A DNA stretch of 64,000 nt, from assembly GCA_016124935.1 (NCBI GenBank), contig WGMS01000008.1:1-64000 (forward strand), given 5' to 3'. The notes beneath the pieces are model-generated. The model did not search any database, was not told the origin of the DNA, and saw nothing but the letters and a program-made list of their open reading frames with translations. Positions within the stretch are counted from its first letter, which is position 1; each line of letters begins with the position of its first letter. The position numbers and the translations under genes are program-made. Shown here in pieces: positions 16,412 to 25,278 of this stretch. The DNA comes from a bacterium. Lineage in GTDB: Bacteria > Cyanobacteriota > Vampirovibrionia > Obscuribacterales > Obscuribacteraceae.

Positions 16412-17362
16412 TTATAAAGAGCGGATGTAATCATCCTGGTAAGAATCAATCGCTTCGTTCAACTCGGTGGGGTCTCGACCGACCAGGCACGCGAAGCCGT
16501 TAGCCTGACAGATATTGTCTGACAATGATAGCACCACTTGATCTTCACTCAAAACCGGTACTTCCTGTAATTTCTGAGCCAGAGTGGCAATGCCCCGGGC
16601 AAGCCCCGGATCGAGCGGCAGAATCCTGGCTTTCTTTCCGGCTCTTGATGCCAGAGCATCGACCAGCTCCTTCATCTTTAGAACTTTTCCACCGCCCAGC
16701 TCAATGGTGGCAGAGTCTCCGCATTGCTCGATCGCGGCCACTATGGCATCGACAACATCCTGAACAAAAATCGGTTGAATTCGGCTTGCGCCTCCCCGAA
16801 CCAGGGGCACAAAAGGTCTGCGCACAATAAAGGTAAGAAGCCGCTGGACAAGCTTGCTGTCTCTTTCGCCGACCAATCTTCCCAGTATCAGAGAAGGGCG
16901 AAGGATCACATAGGGTATACCACTTGCTCTGACGACTTCTTCGGCAAGCCACTTGGTGCGGTGATATTCAGAGGGAGCATCCGCTGAAGATCCAAGGGCT
17001 GTCACCTGAACAATCTTCCGTGGAGGCACCGCCGCCGCCACCGCAGCATTCACGACCCTGGCCGTGATACCACGATGCAGTCCGTTCAAAGATTCGCCTT
17101 TCCTCGGGGCGATACTGCCGATCAGATGCACAAGGGCCAGGGCACCGGATAGATGTTCAGGGTCTATCTCTTTTGAATAGTCTACTTCTATGCGTTCTAT
17201 GGACTCTACAGAGTCCATAGAACTTATGTTACGAACCAGACAACGCACTCTGTAGCCTCGCTGAACCAGAGCCGAGACCAGATGGCTGCCCAGATATCCG
17301 GTGGCGCCATCGACCACGATCAAAGATCCTTCTTTCGGGATTTCGGACTCTGTCATCGTCAA
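16412..17362 (-). CDS. NAD(P)-binding SDR-like protein (NmrA/NDUFA9-like)
   Basis: The 316 residues start with a Rossmann loop, DGATGYLGSHLVSALVQRGY. The frame resembles atypical SDRs that bind NAD(P) and act as reductases, epimerases or redox sensors. In place of the usual YxxxK it has YHRTKWLAEE, which still presents Tyr and Lys with the correct three-residue spacing. Start and stop overlap by four bases with the Mpo1-like gene upstream, so it is translated from the same message. It is the sixth gene in the lipid-type operon. Confidence 0.75.
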   Translation of the reverse strand: MTMTESEIPKEGSLIVVDGATGYLGSHLVSALVQRGYRVRCLVRNISSMDSVESIERIEVDYSKEIDPEHLSGALALVHLIGSIAPRKGESLNGLHRGITARVVNAAVAAAVPPRKIVQVTALGSSADAPSEYHRTKWLAEEVVRASGIPYVILRPSLILGRLVGERDSKLVQRLLTFIVRRPFVPLVRGGASRIQPIFVQDVVDAIVAAIEQCGDSATIELGGGKVLKMKELVDALASRAGKKARILPLDPGLARGIATLAQKLQEVPVLSEDQVVLSLSDNICQANGFACLVGRDPTELNEAIDSYQDDYIRSL

Positions 17363-17688
17363 TGCTTGCGAATTTTTCTGTAGATTTTTCTAGCCAGGGT
17401 CACCTCTCCCACCTCGTTACCCTGGGCTCTATGACCGAGATACTGAAGCAGGTAGCCAAGCAAGATCAATAGACCGCCTCTCTGCACATTCTTTCCGGAA
17501 AACAGAAAGAAAAATCCGGCGAACGCGGCCGGCACACCCACTATGTGGAGTGCCGCGTTAACAGGATGAGCATGTCTGTTCATATAATCGACAAGAAAAT
17601 CTCGAGTCTTTTTGCAGACGACGAACTCTGAGTCACCTTTATATCCGGGTCTAAGAATCAATCTCGATCCGTTGCCATTGTCTGCCAT
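17359..17688 (-). CDS. Mpo1/DUF962-like small membrane protein
   Basis: About 109 residues with the pattern YMNRHAHPVNAALHIVGVP, a hydrophobic pair, then LGYLLQYLGHRAQGNE. This H-x-x-N-x-x-x-H-x-x-G-x-P ... Q-x-x-G-H arrangement is that of the Mpo1 (YGL010w, DUF962) family. In yeast, Mpo1 is an iron-dependent dioxygenase in fatty-acid alpha-oxidation. The frame is open to a GTG at 17709. I prefer the ATG at 17688, which has GAGGG eight bases upstream and begins just after the upstream gene ends. Its place among acyl-activating and SDR genes supports a lipid role. Confidence 0.65.
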   Translation of the reverse strand: MADNGNGSRLILRPGYKGDSEFVVCKKTRDFLVDYMNRHAHPVNAALHIVGVPAAFAGFFFLFSGKNVQRGGLLILLGYLLQYLGHRAQGNEVGEVTLARKIYRKIRKH

Positions 17689-17692
17689 GCTT

Positions 17693-18814
17693 CTACCCTC
17701 GTCCCTCACTGAGGACCTTACTATTGTCCGTCATCTCTTTACCGGTACCGGTTTTACCGACCTTGAAAGATTCGAGGGTGACGCGCATTCCCTCATCGAA
17801 ACTGATTCTTTTCACGTAGCCCAGCTCCTTTTCCGCCTTGGCTATGGAAAAGCCCTGGTTGATTCCGGCCAGCCTGAAAGCCGCCCTGGAAAATCTTGAA
17901 AGACTGCGTTGTTTCTCCACAGGCAAGAAAGGCGCAAAGGTAGAGACTACCTCACAGGCGGTCTTGGCCAGGGCTCCGGGTATGCTCTTTTCTACCCTAG
18001 GTAACCCCATACCATCGGCGATGGCATCGAAAAGTTGTTTCTTTGTCACCTTGGCACCATCGGTGAGATTATAAACCTGACCGTAAGCGCTCGAATTGAG
18101 AATCGCTTTCTCTATAGCCCGGCTCAAATTCTCGACATAGATGACATTGGTCTCCTTGGAGCCGCCGTCGACAAGCATCGCTTTACCGCCTTCGATAGAA
18201 CCTATGAGTCTCGGCAACCAGGCCCTCTCACCGGGTCCGTAGATAAATCCGGGCCGAACTGATGTCACTTCTATGTCTTCTTCCAGTCCGTGCTCCATCA
18301 CCCATCGCTCCGCCTCGACCTTGGAATCTGCATAGGACTCTCCGCAGGGTCTGAGCGGCGCCGATTCGTCCACATTGTACATATCTTCCCGACCGGTTAT
18401 AACCGATAGAGAACTGACATGAATGAAATGCTTGACACTACAGGCGATAGCCGTAGAGAGGGCGTTCTTTGTACCACCAAGATTTGTCTTAAAAAGAGAC
18501 TCTTTCGAACCATACGGATCCACAGAACCGGCGGCATGCACCACCACATCGCATCCGGTAAAAGCTCTGTCCAGAGCGGTCGGATCGGCAATCTCAGATA
18601 CGGCTGTTTCTAAACTATCAGCATCGGCCGAAAGCTCTAAGCTGCGCTTCAAATCCTCCAGCTTGTCTAGAGAGCGGCCTATGGCTCTAACTCTGTACCC
18701 ACAAGCGATCAGATAACGGGCGAGGTTACTGCCAACCAGGCCGGTAGCCCCGGTGATCGCCACCAGATACGAAGCATTATTGCTGTCCATACGTACCTTA
18801 TCAGAATCAGGCAC
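17693..18814 (-). CDS. 3-beta-HSD-type extended SDR
   Basis: The 373-residue SDR has a GATGLVGSNLARYLIACGY nucleotide loop and a YADSKVEAE catalytic motif. It matches the NAD-dependent epimerase/3-beta-hydroxysteroid dehydrogenase superfamily (the type that includes OleD and steroid or sugar reductases). The GTG start is preceded by an excellent GGAGGTGG Shine-Dalgarno, lying within the end of the GH3-type gene, with which it overlaps by eight bases. An acyl-adenylating enzyme coupled directly to an SDR suggests activation followed by reduction or oxidation of an acyl product (inference). Confidence 0.8.
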   Translation of the reverse strand: MPDSDKVRMDSNNASYLVAITGATGLVGSNLARYLIACGYRVRAIGRSLDKLEDLKRSLELSADADSLETAVSEIADPTALDRAFTGCDVVVHAAGSVDPYGSKESLFKTNLGGTKNALSTAIACSVKHFIHVSSLSVITGREDMYNVDESAPLRPCGESYADSKVEAERWVMEHGLEEDIEVTSVRPGFIYGPGERAWLPRLIGSIEGGKAMLVDGGSKETNVIYVENLSRAIEKAILNSSAYGQVYNLTDGAKVTKKQLFDAIADGMGLPRVEKSIPGALAKTACEVVSTFAPFLPVEKQRSLSRFSRAAFRLAGINQGFSIAKAEKELGYVKRISFDEGMRVTLESFKVGKTGTGKEMTDNSKVLSEGRG

Positions 18815-20477
18815 TGGTCACCACCTCCAACAATTTCAATCTACCGGAGAAAGACGATGGAGAGCTGAGCAGAGGTATCTTGACCTGGGCTTCAGGGGCC
18901 CCTTCCATCACCCGCTGCTGACGCAAACGGGTGTAAGTCCCCGGCGGCAACACTTTCAAAACAGGCTCACCAAGCCGTTTAGAAGAGCGCTTGTCCTCAT
19001 ACTCCGGATTCTGGAGACGTAAACTCTGGTCGAAGATTCTTATGAACTGTATACGCAAAGAGTCCGGCAGTGCCGAACTCAATTCGGCATAGCAGACATA
19101 ATACGGAGGATAACCGAGCTCCACTTCGGCGGTGAAGTGGTTGATCTCCTCCAGGCTCAGTTGTTTGACGGCCTGGCGCAAAGCCACAAGCACCTGCTCC
19201 TCCGTCACTTTCTCTCCTGTAATGGAGCTGACCCCGAGACCTTTGCGCACAAATTGAATAACCGGTGTGTTTTCGACAAAACCGCTCACTTCGACAAGGT
19301 CGTTGATGTTATAGCGATACAGTCCGCCGGCAGTGGTGAAGAAGATGTAGTAGCGGCCACCCTGACGCAAGCCGTCGAGGGTCATGAAGCACGGATTGTC
19401 GCTCTCCATATCGCTCTCTTCGACGAACTCGAAAAAGTGGGAGGTAATGGCAAGAATACCGCCCGCGCCTTCATCTGTTATAGGAATGCTGCCCCTCCCT
19501 TCGGAAGCCATATAACCGAAGTCTCTCACCGGGATATCGCCATAGAACTCCGGCAATCTGTCCAGATAAAAGCTCATCGGTCCGCCTTTCCAGCATGAGA
19601 GCACTTGCAGTTGAGGCCAGATCAAAGACGGTGTCAGACGGCCTTCTCGCTCTAGCAATTGGGCAAGTCTTCTTGCCACCTCGGGCTGTTTTTTGAAAAA
19701 GGGAGAGAAAGCTTCCGCGTAGATGGACGGTGGAGAGTAGTTCTTGTTCACCGCTCCGTCATGAAGATCACGGATGAGCTCCTGACTGTGTTCGTTGAGC
19801 TGATCTGCTAAAAGCAGCAAACTGGATGGGTTGCAGCCCAGAACCGCGGTGACGTCCTGGCCGATAGCGGAGCGCAACATCAAATAATATTTCTGGTTGA
19901 CGTCTTTGATTTTGCAGAGCTCGAAGGGGCAGGCAAAATGGCGTTTGATTATCGCCGGTTGACGTCGATTCAAAAGCCCTGACACAGCACCATATGGCAG
20001 GCCGGCTTCGGTGCGTCCCTCTTCATCGTTACTGACGATTATCAAGAATCTTCCCCTGGCAGCGTTCTCGAAGGACTGAACCAGATGATAGTTGTGAATC
20101 TGAAAAGCATGGGTGTAGTCTTTCAGATGCCCCGGAGTTATCGGTACGTATTTGGGTTTGGCTGTCGTACCACTGGTAGTGGCGAACATAAACGGGTCTT
20201 CTCTAGTCAGTTGATTTTTTTCGCCTGCGGCCAGCCGATTGACATAGGGTCGAAAGTACTCATAGTCCCTGGCCGGAACTCGACTGACATAGTCGGAATG
20301 GTTTTCTATGGATGCGAAGTCGTGATCGATACCGAAAGCGGTGTCTCTATTGGCGGCGATGATCTCTTTCAGCTTCTTCTGCTGTACCGCCATGGGCGAT
20401 TTCAGAGCAGAGTAGAAGCGGCGGACATGGGTGTGGCGCCTGTAGGTCTGTCCGATTTTGATGTCTAGATTTTGCAA
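18807..20477 (-). CDS. GH3 family acyl-adenylating (acyl-acid-amido synthetase-like) enzyme
   Basis: The 556 residues match the GH3 (auxin-responsive) superfamily. FATTSGTTAKPKYVPIT at about residues 98-114 is the ATP-binding phosphate motif, and GGRYYIFFTTAGGLYRYNINDLVEV is the conserved mid-domain. Plant GH3 enzymes adenylate carboxylic acids and conjugate them to amino acids; bacterial members activate acyl or hydroxy acids in uncharacterised pathways. The TTG start has GAGGA at a good distance. It lies between the enolase-superfamily gene (16-base gap) and an SDR (8-base overlap). Confidence 0.85.
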   Translation of the reverse strand: MQNLDIKIGQTYRRHTHVRRFYSALKSPMAVQQKKLKEIIAANRDTAFGIDHDFASIENHSDYVSRVPARDYEYFRPYVNRLAAGEKNQLTREDPFMFATTSGTTAKPKYVPITPGHLKDYTHAFQIHNYHLVQSFENAARGRFLIIVSNDEEGRTEAGLPYGAVSGLLNRRQPAIIKRHFACPFELCKIKDVNQKYYLMLRSAIGQDVTAVLGCNPSSLLLLADQLNEHSQELIRDLHDGAVNKNYSPPSIYAEAFSPFFKKQPEVARRLAQLLEREGRLTPSLIWPQLQVLSCWKGGPMSFYLDRLPEFYGDIPVRDFGYMASEGRGSIPITDEGAGGILAITSHFFEFVEESDMESDNPCFMTLDGLRQGGRYYIFFTTAGGLYRYNINDLVEVSGFVENTPVIQFVRKGLGVSSITGEKVTEEQVLVALRQAVKQLSLEEINHFTAEVELGYPPYYVCYAELSSALPDSLRIQFIRIFDQSLRLQNPEYEDKRSSKRLGEPVLKVLPPGTYTRLRQQRVMEGAPEAQVKIPLLSSPSSFSGRLKLLEVVTSA

Positions 20478-20493
20478 GATTGAAGTCCTCTTT

Positions 20494-21747
20494 TTAAACC
20501 ATCGAACGGGTTAACTCACCCGATTTCTGGTTTGAATCGGAACCGGAAACCTCGCTTTCACTCGCCACAGTAAAGCGTTTAACTCGCCATTCGTCTATTT
20601 CGACACCGATGCCGGGTCTATCGAAAACCGGTGCCCTGCCCTCTTTGCCTAGCGTGACATCATCGGCAGATAAATCCTGACGAAGGAGATAACGATTGAA
20701 AGATCCCTCGCAATTGTCGAAAGGTCCTTTGACGGCGGCATAGCCTCGGCCTGCCGCACTCAGAATAGCCGACTCTCCCACCTGAGCGCCGAGCATCACC
20801 CCAACTTCGTTGGCCCTGGCAAGGTCGGCAATCTCCATTGCTATAAGCGGTCCGCCGACCTTGGAGAGTCGAATATTGAAAGCATCACAGGCCCTGTTCT
20901 CTATAAGGTTTCTAGCCTGGGAAATAGTGCATAAAGACTCATCGGCCACCACAGTCTCGCTCAATTCCCGGGTGAGCTTCTGCATACCGGCTATGTTTTC
21001 CGGGTCCACCGGCTGCTCAATAGAAGTGATTCGAAAATCCTTCATCTTCTCGGCGAAGTATAGCGTCTCATCCACAGTCCAGGCACAGTTGGCGTCCACT
21101 CGCAAAATCGCATCCGGTCCCATTATAGTGCGAGCCAGCCGGAGCACCTGCCTGTCTTTGTGCCAGTCCCGACCCACTTTCATTTTTACTGTCTTAAGCC
21201 CGAGATAACGATAGTAGCTCAGGATAAGTACAGAGGCGGCCACGCCTCCAAATGGAATCACGCCACCATAAACGATATCATCCACTACACCAGGCGCAGT
21301 CGTTGGCCTGACGCTATTGCCGCTGCGGGTGACATCATAGATTGAAAGAAGAGCAGGAAAACTGAGACCGCTTGCCCGGCAGACCGCATCTATGATAGCC
21401 AGTTCGACGGCGCACCAGGAGGCACCATGAGCATTGTCTTCTAGACCGAAAGAAGAGAATCTTTCGCGCAAAAGTTTGAGCGCGTCTAAAGCGGCGACAA
21501 ACTCGAGCCCTTCCAGACTGGGGAAATACTCACCCTCTATGGTCTTCAATGCGCCATTGACCGTTTCGCCGGTCACATAATCGCGGGGAACGCTTTCGCC
21601 GTATCCGCTAAAAGAATTGCCGCTATCGTCGACAACCGTGGCTTTCACCACCACGTTCACGGAATTGTTCCTTGATGCCAGGGCATGACCAAAGGAAAGT
21701 TTAAAGGGCAATAGAATTGCCTCGGCTTCTAAATTTGAAATGCGCAT
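20494..21747 (-). CDS. Enolase-superfamily enzyme (MLE subgroup: dipeptide epimerase/OSBS-like)
   Basis: About 417 residues with the muconate-lactonising-enzyme subgroup signatures: K-M-K after the second strand, LRVDANCAW, SIEQPV and VADES metal ligands, then a second Lys in LSKVGG, and QVGESAILSAAG near the end. These place it with dipeptide epimerases, o-succinylbenzoate synthases and related lyases; the specific reaction cannot be told. The frame is open to 21780. I chose the ATG at 21747 because it gives a normal family N-terminus (MRISNLEAEAI) and overlaps the upstream TAA (TAATG). Confidence 0.8.
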   Translation of the reverse strand: MRISNLEAEAILLPFKLSFGHALASRNNSVNVVVKATVVDDSGNSFSGYGESVPRDYVTGETVNGALKTIEGEYFPSLEGLEFVAALDALKLLRERFSSFGLEDNAHGASWCAVELAIIDAVCRASGLSFPALLSIYDVTRSGNSVRPTTAPGVVDDIVYGGVIPFGGVAASVLILSYYRYLGLKTVKMKVGRDWHKDRQVLRLARTIMGPDAILRVDANCAWTVDETLYFAEKMKDFRITSIEQPVDPENIAGMQKLTRELSETVVADESLCTISQARNLIENRACDAFNIRLSKVGGPLIAMEIADLARANEVGVMLGAQVGESAILSAAGRGYAAVKGPFDNCEGSFNRYLLRQDLSADDVTLGKEGRAPVFDRPGIGVEIDEWRVKRFTVASESEVSGSDSNQKSGELTRSMV

Positions 21748-22715
21748 TACGATACCACCGGTGTACGCGCTAACAACCATCCAGAAACGAGATGCATGTA
21801 CTCTTTGAACCAGGTCTCGTCGAAGTCGAGACTGTGGGAAGCATCAGGAAAGATTCTCATCGATTTGTCTTGAGACCGGGTCTTTTCGAGCCAGCCTTCG
21901 ACTTTAGGAACGTCGACTATCTGATCGGCTCCAGCCTGGAGGATCAAGATTGGTAGACTCAACTTCGGTGCAGCCTTCTGCGCCAGAGTAGTAAGTTTAT
22001 GGCTTTCATAGAAAAAAGTCGAGGTGACCTCTTTCAGCCGCAGCGGATCTTCCTCGATATAGTTCATATAGACCGGGTTATCGGTGAGCATCGACGCGGT
22101 CAGGGGGATTTCCCACTTTCTCATCGCTCTCCGGTCACCCACGAAGTGATTGAATGCGATGGTCAACTTCTTCTTCATATCGAAGTCCAGCCGAGAATAT
22201 ATCGCCGGACAGGTGAGCACCAGGCCGCAGACGGGATAGCCCTTGCTCAGCATATCCTCCGCCCGGGTCTTCGCCTCTTTCTCCTTGCCGGTCTTCTCCG
22301 TGTCCTGACAGACCAGAACAGCCCCTTTGGCGCCCCAGCAGTGACCCCAGACCACTATCGGATGGCCGCTGTGCTCCAGACTGATGCGCCGGAGCATATC
22401 GTTGATGTCGCCGACATAGTCGCGAAAAGTGTTCATATGACCACGATCCCGAGCATTCAAGCCGGAGCCTCGTCTATCCGGGGCGTATATGGTCATGCCC
22501 TTCTGATTGAGATAATCGGCGGCGTTCTCGAACCACTGACTGTGGCCTTCGATACCGTGAAGATAAAGAATCACCGGAGCACCGACATCTCCTCTCCAGA
22601 TTCGACAGGAGTACTGGATTCCGTCTTCAGCACGCATCAACTCTATCTCCGGCTCCTTTTCGGACCTCGGAGCGGAGACTAGATTGGGCAACTTGATGGA
22701 GGCTAGGTCTTTCAA
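21747..22715 (-). CDS. Alpha/beta hydrolase with Cys in the nucleophile elbow
   Basis: The 322 residues form a lysophospholipase/monoacylglycerol-lipase-like alpha/beta hydrolase. LYLHGIEGHSQWF is the oxyanion region, WGHCWGAKG the nucleophile elbow, and GADQIVD and DASHSLDFD supply the acid and the histidine. The elbow has Cys126 where Ser is usual, as in dienelactone hydrolase-type enzymes. Substrate is unknown. It is the first gene of the seven-gene run. The TTG start sits inside a 17-bp tandem repeat without a clear Shine-Dalgarno, so translation may begin a little downstream. Confidence 0.8.
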   Translation of the reverse strand: MKDLASIKLPNLVSAPRSEKEPEIELMRAEDGIQYSCRIWRGDVGAPVILYLHGIEGHSQWFENAADYLNQKGMTIYAPDRRGSGLNARDRGHMNTFRDYVGDINDMLRRISLEHSGHPIVVWGHCWGAKGAVLVCQDTEKTGKEKEAKTRAEDMLSKGYPVCGLVLTCPAIYSRLDFDMKKKLTIAFNHFVGDRRAMRKWEIPLTASMLTDNPVYMNYIEEDPLRLKEVTSTFFYESHKLTTLAQKAAPKLSLPILILQAGADQIVDVPKVEGWLEKTRSQDKSMRIFPDASHSLDFDETWFKEYMHLVSGWLLARTPVVS

Positions 22716-22741
22716 TGGGCTAAATCTTTCAAAGGGCTAAA
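22708..22741. repeat. Adjacent 17-bp tandem repeat at the hydrolase start
   Basis: Two consecutive copies, TCTTTCAATGGGCTAAA (22708-22724) and TCTTTCAAAGGGCTAAA (22725-22741), differ at one base. The copy nearer the gene contains the TTG start codon read on the minus strand. It is probably a recent slippage duplication that created or displaced a start or binding site. Confidence 0.6.
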
Positions 22742-22931
22742 GGCATTGCCTGGAAGACTCTCGACGCTGGAATTTAGAAAAGTGTAGCACCTAATCTTCT
22801 AAACCATTAAGTTGCCAAGGGCTATATAAACAAAATGCTTAACGATTATTGAAAATAAATCAGCTCCGGAAAGCGCCAGAGCCGGAAAACATAGTACTCT
22901 CTAAGAAGTTAGCGAGGTAATCTTCAGGAAA

Positions 22932-23654
22932 ATGGCTCGAAAAGACCATTGGCTCCCAACTCTTGTGGAGTTATTCAACGCAGGATGCGCTCGAAGCCAG
23001 TTTATCCTGGATTTGCAGAAAGAGAAGGACACTATCGAAACAGGCAAAGAGCTTTGCCTGACGCTCTGGCCGTTTATTTCGCGACTACCGGGCAACATCA
23101 AACGGGTAAAAGCGAAACTCCCCGAATCGATGGAGTACGCCGAGAAGTTCCTAAATCATCTCTCGGACGACGAAGGCTATTACCAGGGTCTATACCGCAA
23201 ACAATGCTACCTGGCAGGCATTGACGACAAGAGCCTGGAAAGTTTCGTCCCCGGCCCCGCCACCGAGAATCTCTGTGAATTGCTCAAGGGTCATTGCGCA
23301 GGTCCGAACTTCGAAGAGGGCATTCTGGCGATTGTGACCGCCGAACTCGCCGCCACGGTTTTTGCCAGGCACTCGCTCGAACTTTTCGAGGACTATTTCG
23401 AAAAGAACCCGCCAGGGGTCAATAAAGTAAGCCTCGATGTAACCACCGATGAGGGTCTTGCCTGGTTGAGACTTCATGCAAAGCCCCAGACAAGACATGC
23501 TATATGGATGAAACGAGCGGTGGATGATCTCGAACTGGATCCTCCTAATAAACTGCCAGAGCAGGTAGAGGCTCTGGTTGAGGCGATCTATGCTTTCTGG
23601 CGTTGTACAGAAGAGTTCAAAACCCTGGAAACGGAACGTCTCACCGCTCACTGA
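22932..23654 (+). CDS. Heme-oxygenase-like fold (TenA/PqqC/HDO type) protein, tentative
   Basis: The 240-residue all-helical protein carries LNHLSDDEGYYQGLYRKQCYLAGI and an ELAATVFARHSLELFEDYF helix. This layout of Glu/His on long helices is typical of heme-oxygenase-like di-metal oxidases (HDO) and TenA/PqqC relatives. I cannot assign a reaction; the fold call rests on pattern only. It is transcribed away from the hydrolase operon and starts a plus-strand run of lipid or envelope genes. AGGA lies close to the ATG. Confidence 0.5.
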   Translation: MARKDHWLPTLVELFNAGCARSQFILDLQKEKDTIETGKELCLTLWPFISRLPGNIKRVKAKLPESMEYAEKFLNHLSDDEGYYQGLYRKQCYLAGIDDKSLESFVPGPATENLCELLKGHCAGPNFEEGILAIVTAELAATVFARHSLELFEDYFEKNPPGVNKVSLDVTTDEGLAWLRLHAKPQTRHAIWMKRAVDDLELDPPNKLPEQVEALVEAIYAFWRCTEEFKTLETERLTAH

Positions 23655-23677
23655 TTCGTAAGTGCTCCCGGACTGCC

Positions 23678-24532
23678 ATGAAAACGTTCAAAGCCTCAAT
23701 AAAATCTATCTTCGCCCTGACCGCAGCTCTCTTCACCCTGACACTGGCAGCGCCCACGACATTAGCCCGGATCGATTCGGACAGCCTCGACCCGCTGGAT
23801 AAAACCGCCCTTACAGATAGAGCGGTAGACGGTGCCTCATTGATCGAGCGCATGCACAGACAGGCCTCCGCCCTGAGAAATTATTCATTTAGCTACAAGA
23901 TGAAAGTTTTTAAAAAGAGCGGCTCCGTTTCTGCTCTAGAATCCGGCAGTTTCTACTTCAAGAAACCAAACTATATTCGCCTGGAGGAGAAAGGTCCTTA
24001 TAAGAAAGGCGCTGTTGCCGTCATTGGACCGGAAACGGACGGAAGGGTGAAAGCGCACCTGGGAGGAGGTCTGAAGCTATTTGTTGTCGACCTTTCACCG
24101 GATTCGGGATTGCTCAAATCCGCCAACGGTCATCCCATGGTCCAATCGGATTTTCTCTCCCTGGCTGAATGCCTAAAGAACTATGAGCATAAAGGCATGA
24201 CCACAGCGGCCACGGCTGAGCCGGTGCGTGTCAAAGGTATCGCAAAGTCGGTCTATCTTCTGGATATCAAAACCGGAAAAGGCAACAAGCAACTGTGGAA
24301 AAGGATAGCAGTGGACCCGCGCTCTTATATCCCTGTGCAGTGGTGGGACTATAACCAGGATGGCAGGCTACACTCCCACGCCCAGTGGCAGGATTTCATC
24401 GCCGACCGCAGCCTTCCCGACCGACTGTTCACGATAAAACATGGCTCATCAGCTAAAAAACAACTGTTAGAAATGCAAAATAGCAATGACACGGTCAGCA
24501 AAAACAAAGACAATAAGACGAACAAGTCTTGA
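23678..24532 (+). CDS. Exported DUF1571/LolA-like protein
   Basis: About 284 residues with a signal peptide (1-30, ending near LARI). A LolA/LolB-like beta domain follows: SFSYKMKVFKKSG, GSFYFKKPNYIRLEE, RIAVDPRSYIPVQWWDY. These are features of DUF1571 and outer-membrane lipoprotein-sorting-like proteins, which bind lipid or lipoprotein acyl chains in the periplasm. The frame runs back to 23603 inside the previous gene. The ATG at 23678 is chosen because the signal peptide starts there. The C-terminus is a short Asn/Lys-rich tail. Confidence 0.7.
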   Translation: MKTFKASIKSIFALTAALFTLTLAAPTTLARIDSDSLDPLDKTALTDRAVDGASLIERMHRQASALRNYSFSYKMKVFKKSGSVSALESGSFYFKKPNYIRLEEKGPYKKGAVAVIGPETDGRVKAHLGGGLKLFVVDLSPDSGLLKSANGHPMVQSDFLSLAECLKNYEHKGMTTAATAEPVRVKGIAKSVYLLDIKTGKGNKQLWKRIAVDPRSYIPVQWWDYNQDGRLHSHAQWQDFIADRSLPDRLFTIKHGSSAKKQLLEMQNSNDTVSKNKDNKTNKS

Positions 24533-24565
24533 ACGCCGAAAGGCTAGAGAAGGAGAATTAGCGAG

Positions 24566-25222
24566 ATGCCACTCAATTTGCCGACAACCATACTGGTAGT
24601 ACTGGTTCTGATCGGATGTGTCCTGTCGACCCCGGTATTATTCAAAGGGTTTTCCCGTCGCGGCACAGGTATCAAATACGAGAACAATTTCTTGATTCAG
24701 AGAGCGCCGCAATTGATGTCCGGTTTTACTGTTTTTCTGATCACAATCTCCGGCCTCACTTATAACGGCTACATCCCCGGCATGCAATCTCTGGTGCCTT
24801 TTGTGGTTCTTCAGACCGGCGCAGAACCCCAGGGATTGGCGCTCTATGTCTCCTGGCTCGGAATCCTTGTCTTTCTGAGCGGCATGGTATTCATGATCGG
24901 TGGCTGGATTTCACTGGGAGAGTTCTTCTCCACCGATGCCGAGATCATGGAGAATCACTCGGTAAAAGACACCGGGCTACTCTCTTTCGTTATGCATCCG
25001 GCATATTCAGGTATCATCCAGTGCCTTATCGGCGCGGCCTTAGCCTGCACCTCTATATTCTGCGCCCTGTTTGCGATCATGATCGTCGCTCCACTCTGGC
25101 TGCGACGAGCCAAATACGAAGAGACCATTCTTATCGAAGCGCTGGGTGAGCCTTATAAAACATACGGCGAAAACATGGGCTGGAGAAGGCTGGTGCCACG
25201 CTTCATACCGATTGGTGTATAA
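24566..25222 (+). CDS. Isoprenylcysteine carboxyl methyltransferase-like membrane protein
   Basis: The 218-residue protein has about five membrane segments. The C-terminal part reads TGLLSFVMHPAYSGIIQ, then E-E-x-x-L-x-x-x-L-G-E-P-Y-K-T-Y, the RHP/EE signature of ICMT/PEMT-type membrane methyltransferases that use S-adenosylmethionine (here MHP instead of RHP). Bacterial members methylate lipids, quinone precursors or unknown small molecules. GGAG lies ten bases before the ATG. It follows the DUF1571-like gene by 33 bases. Confidence 0.75.
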   Translation: MPLNLPTTILVVLVLIGCVLSTPVLFKGFSRRGTGIKYENNFLIQRAPQLMSGFTVFLITISGLTYNGYIPGMQSLVPFVVLQTGAEPQGLALYVSWLGILVFLSGMVFMIGGWISLGEFFSTDAEIMENHSVKDTGLLSFVMHPAYSGIIQCLIGAALACTSIFCALFAIMIVAPLWLRRAKYEETILIEALGEPYKTYGENMGWRRLVPRFIPIGV

Positions 25223-25278
25223 GGATTTACTTTTTCTCTTGACAAAAGATTGCTACAATTGAAAAACCGGCAATTCTG

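Noticed and set aside
18807-20477. Operon as an Ole (long-chain olefin) cluster
   Set aside because: The hydrolase and SDR types are similar, but there is no OleA thiolase-like gene and the ligase is GH3-type rather than OleC-type.
25239-25262. TTGACA followed by TACAAT before the SRPBCC gene
   Set aside because: The hexamers are only 9 bases apart, too close for a sigma-70 promoter.
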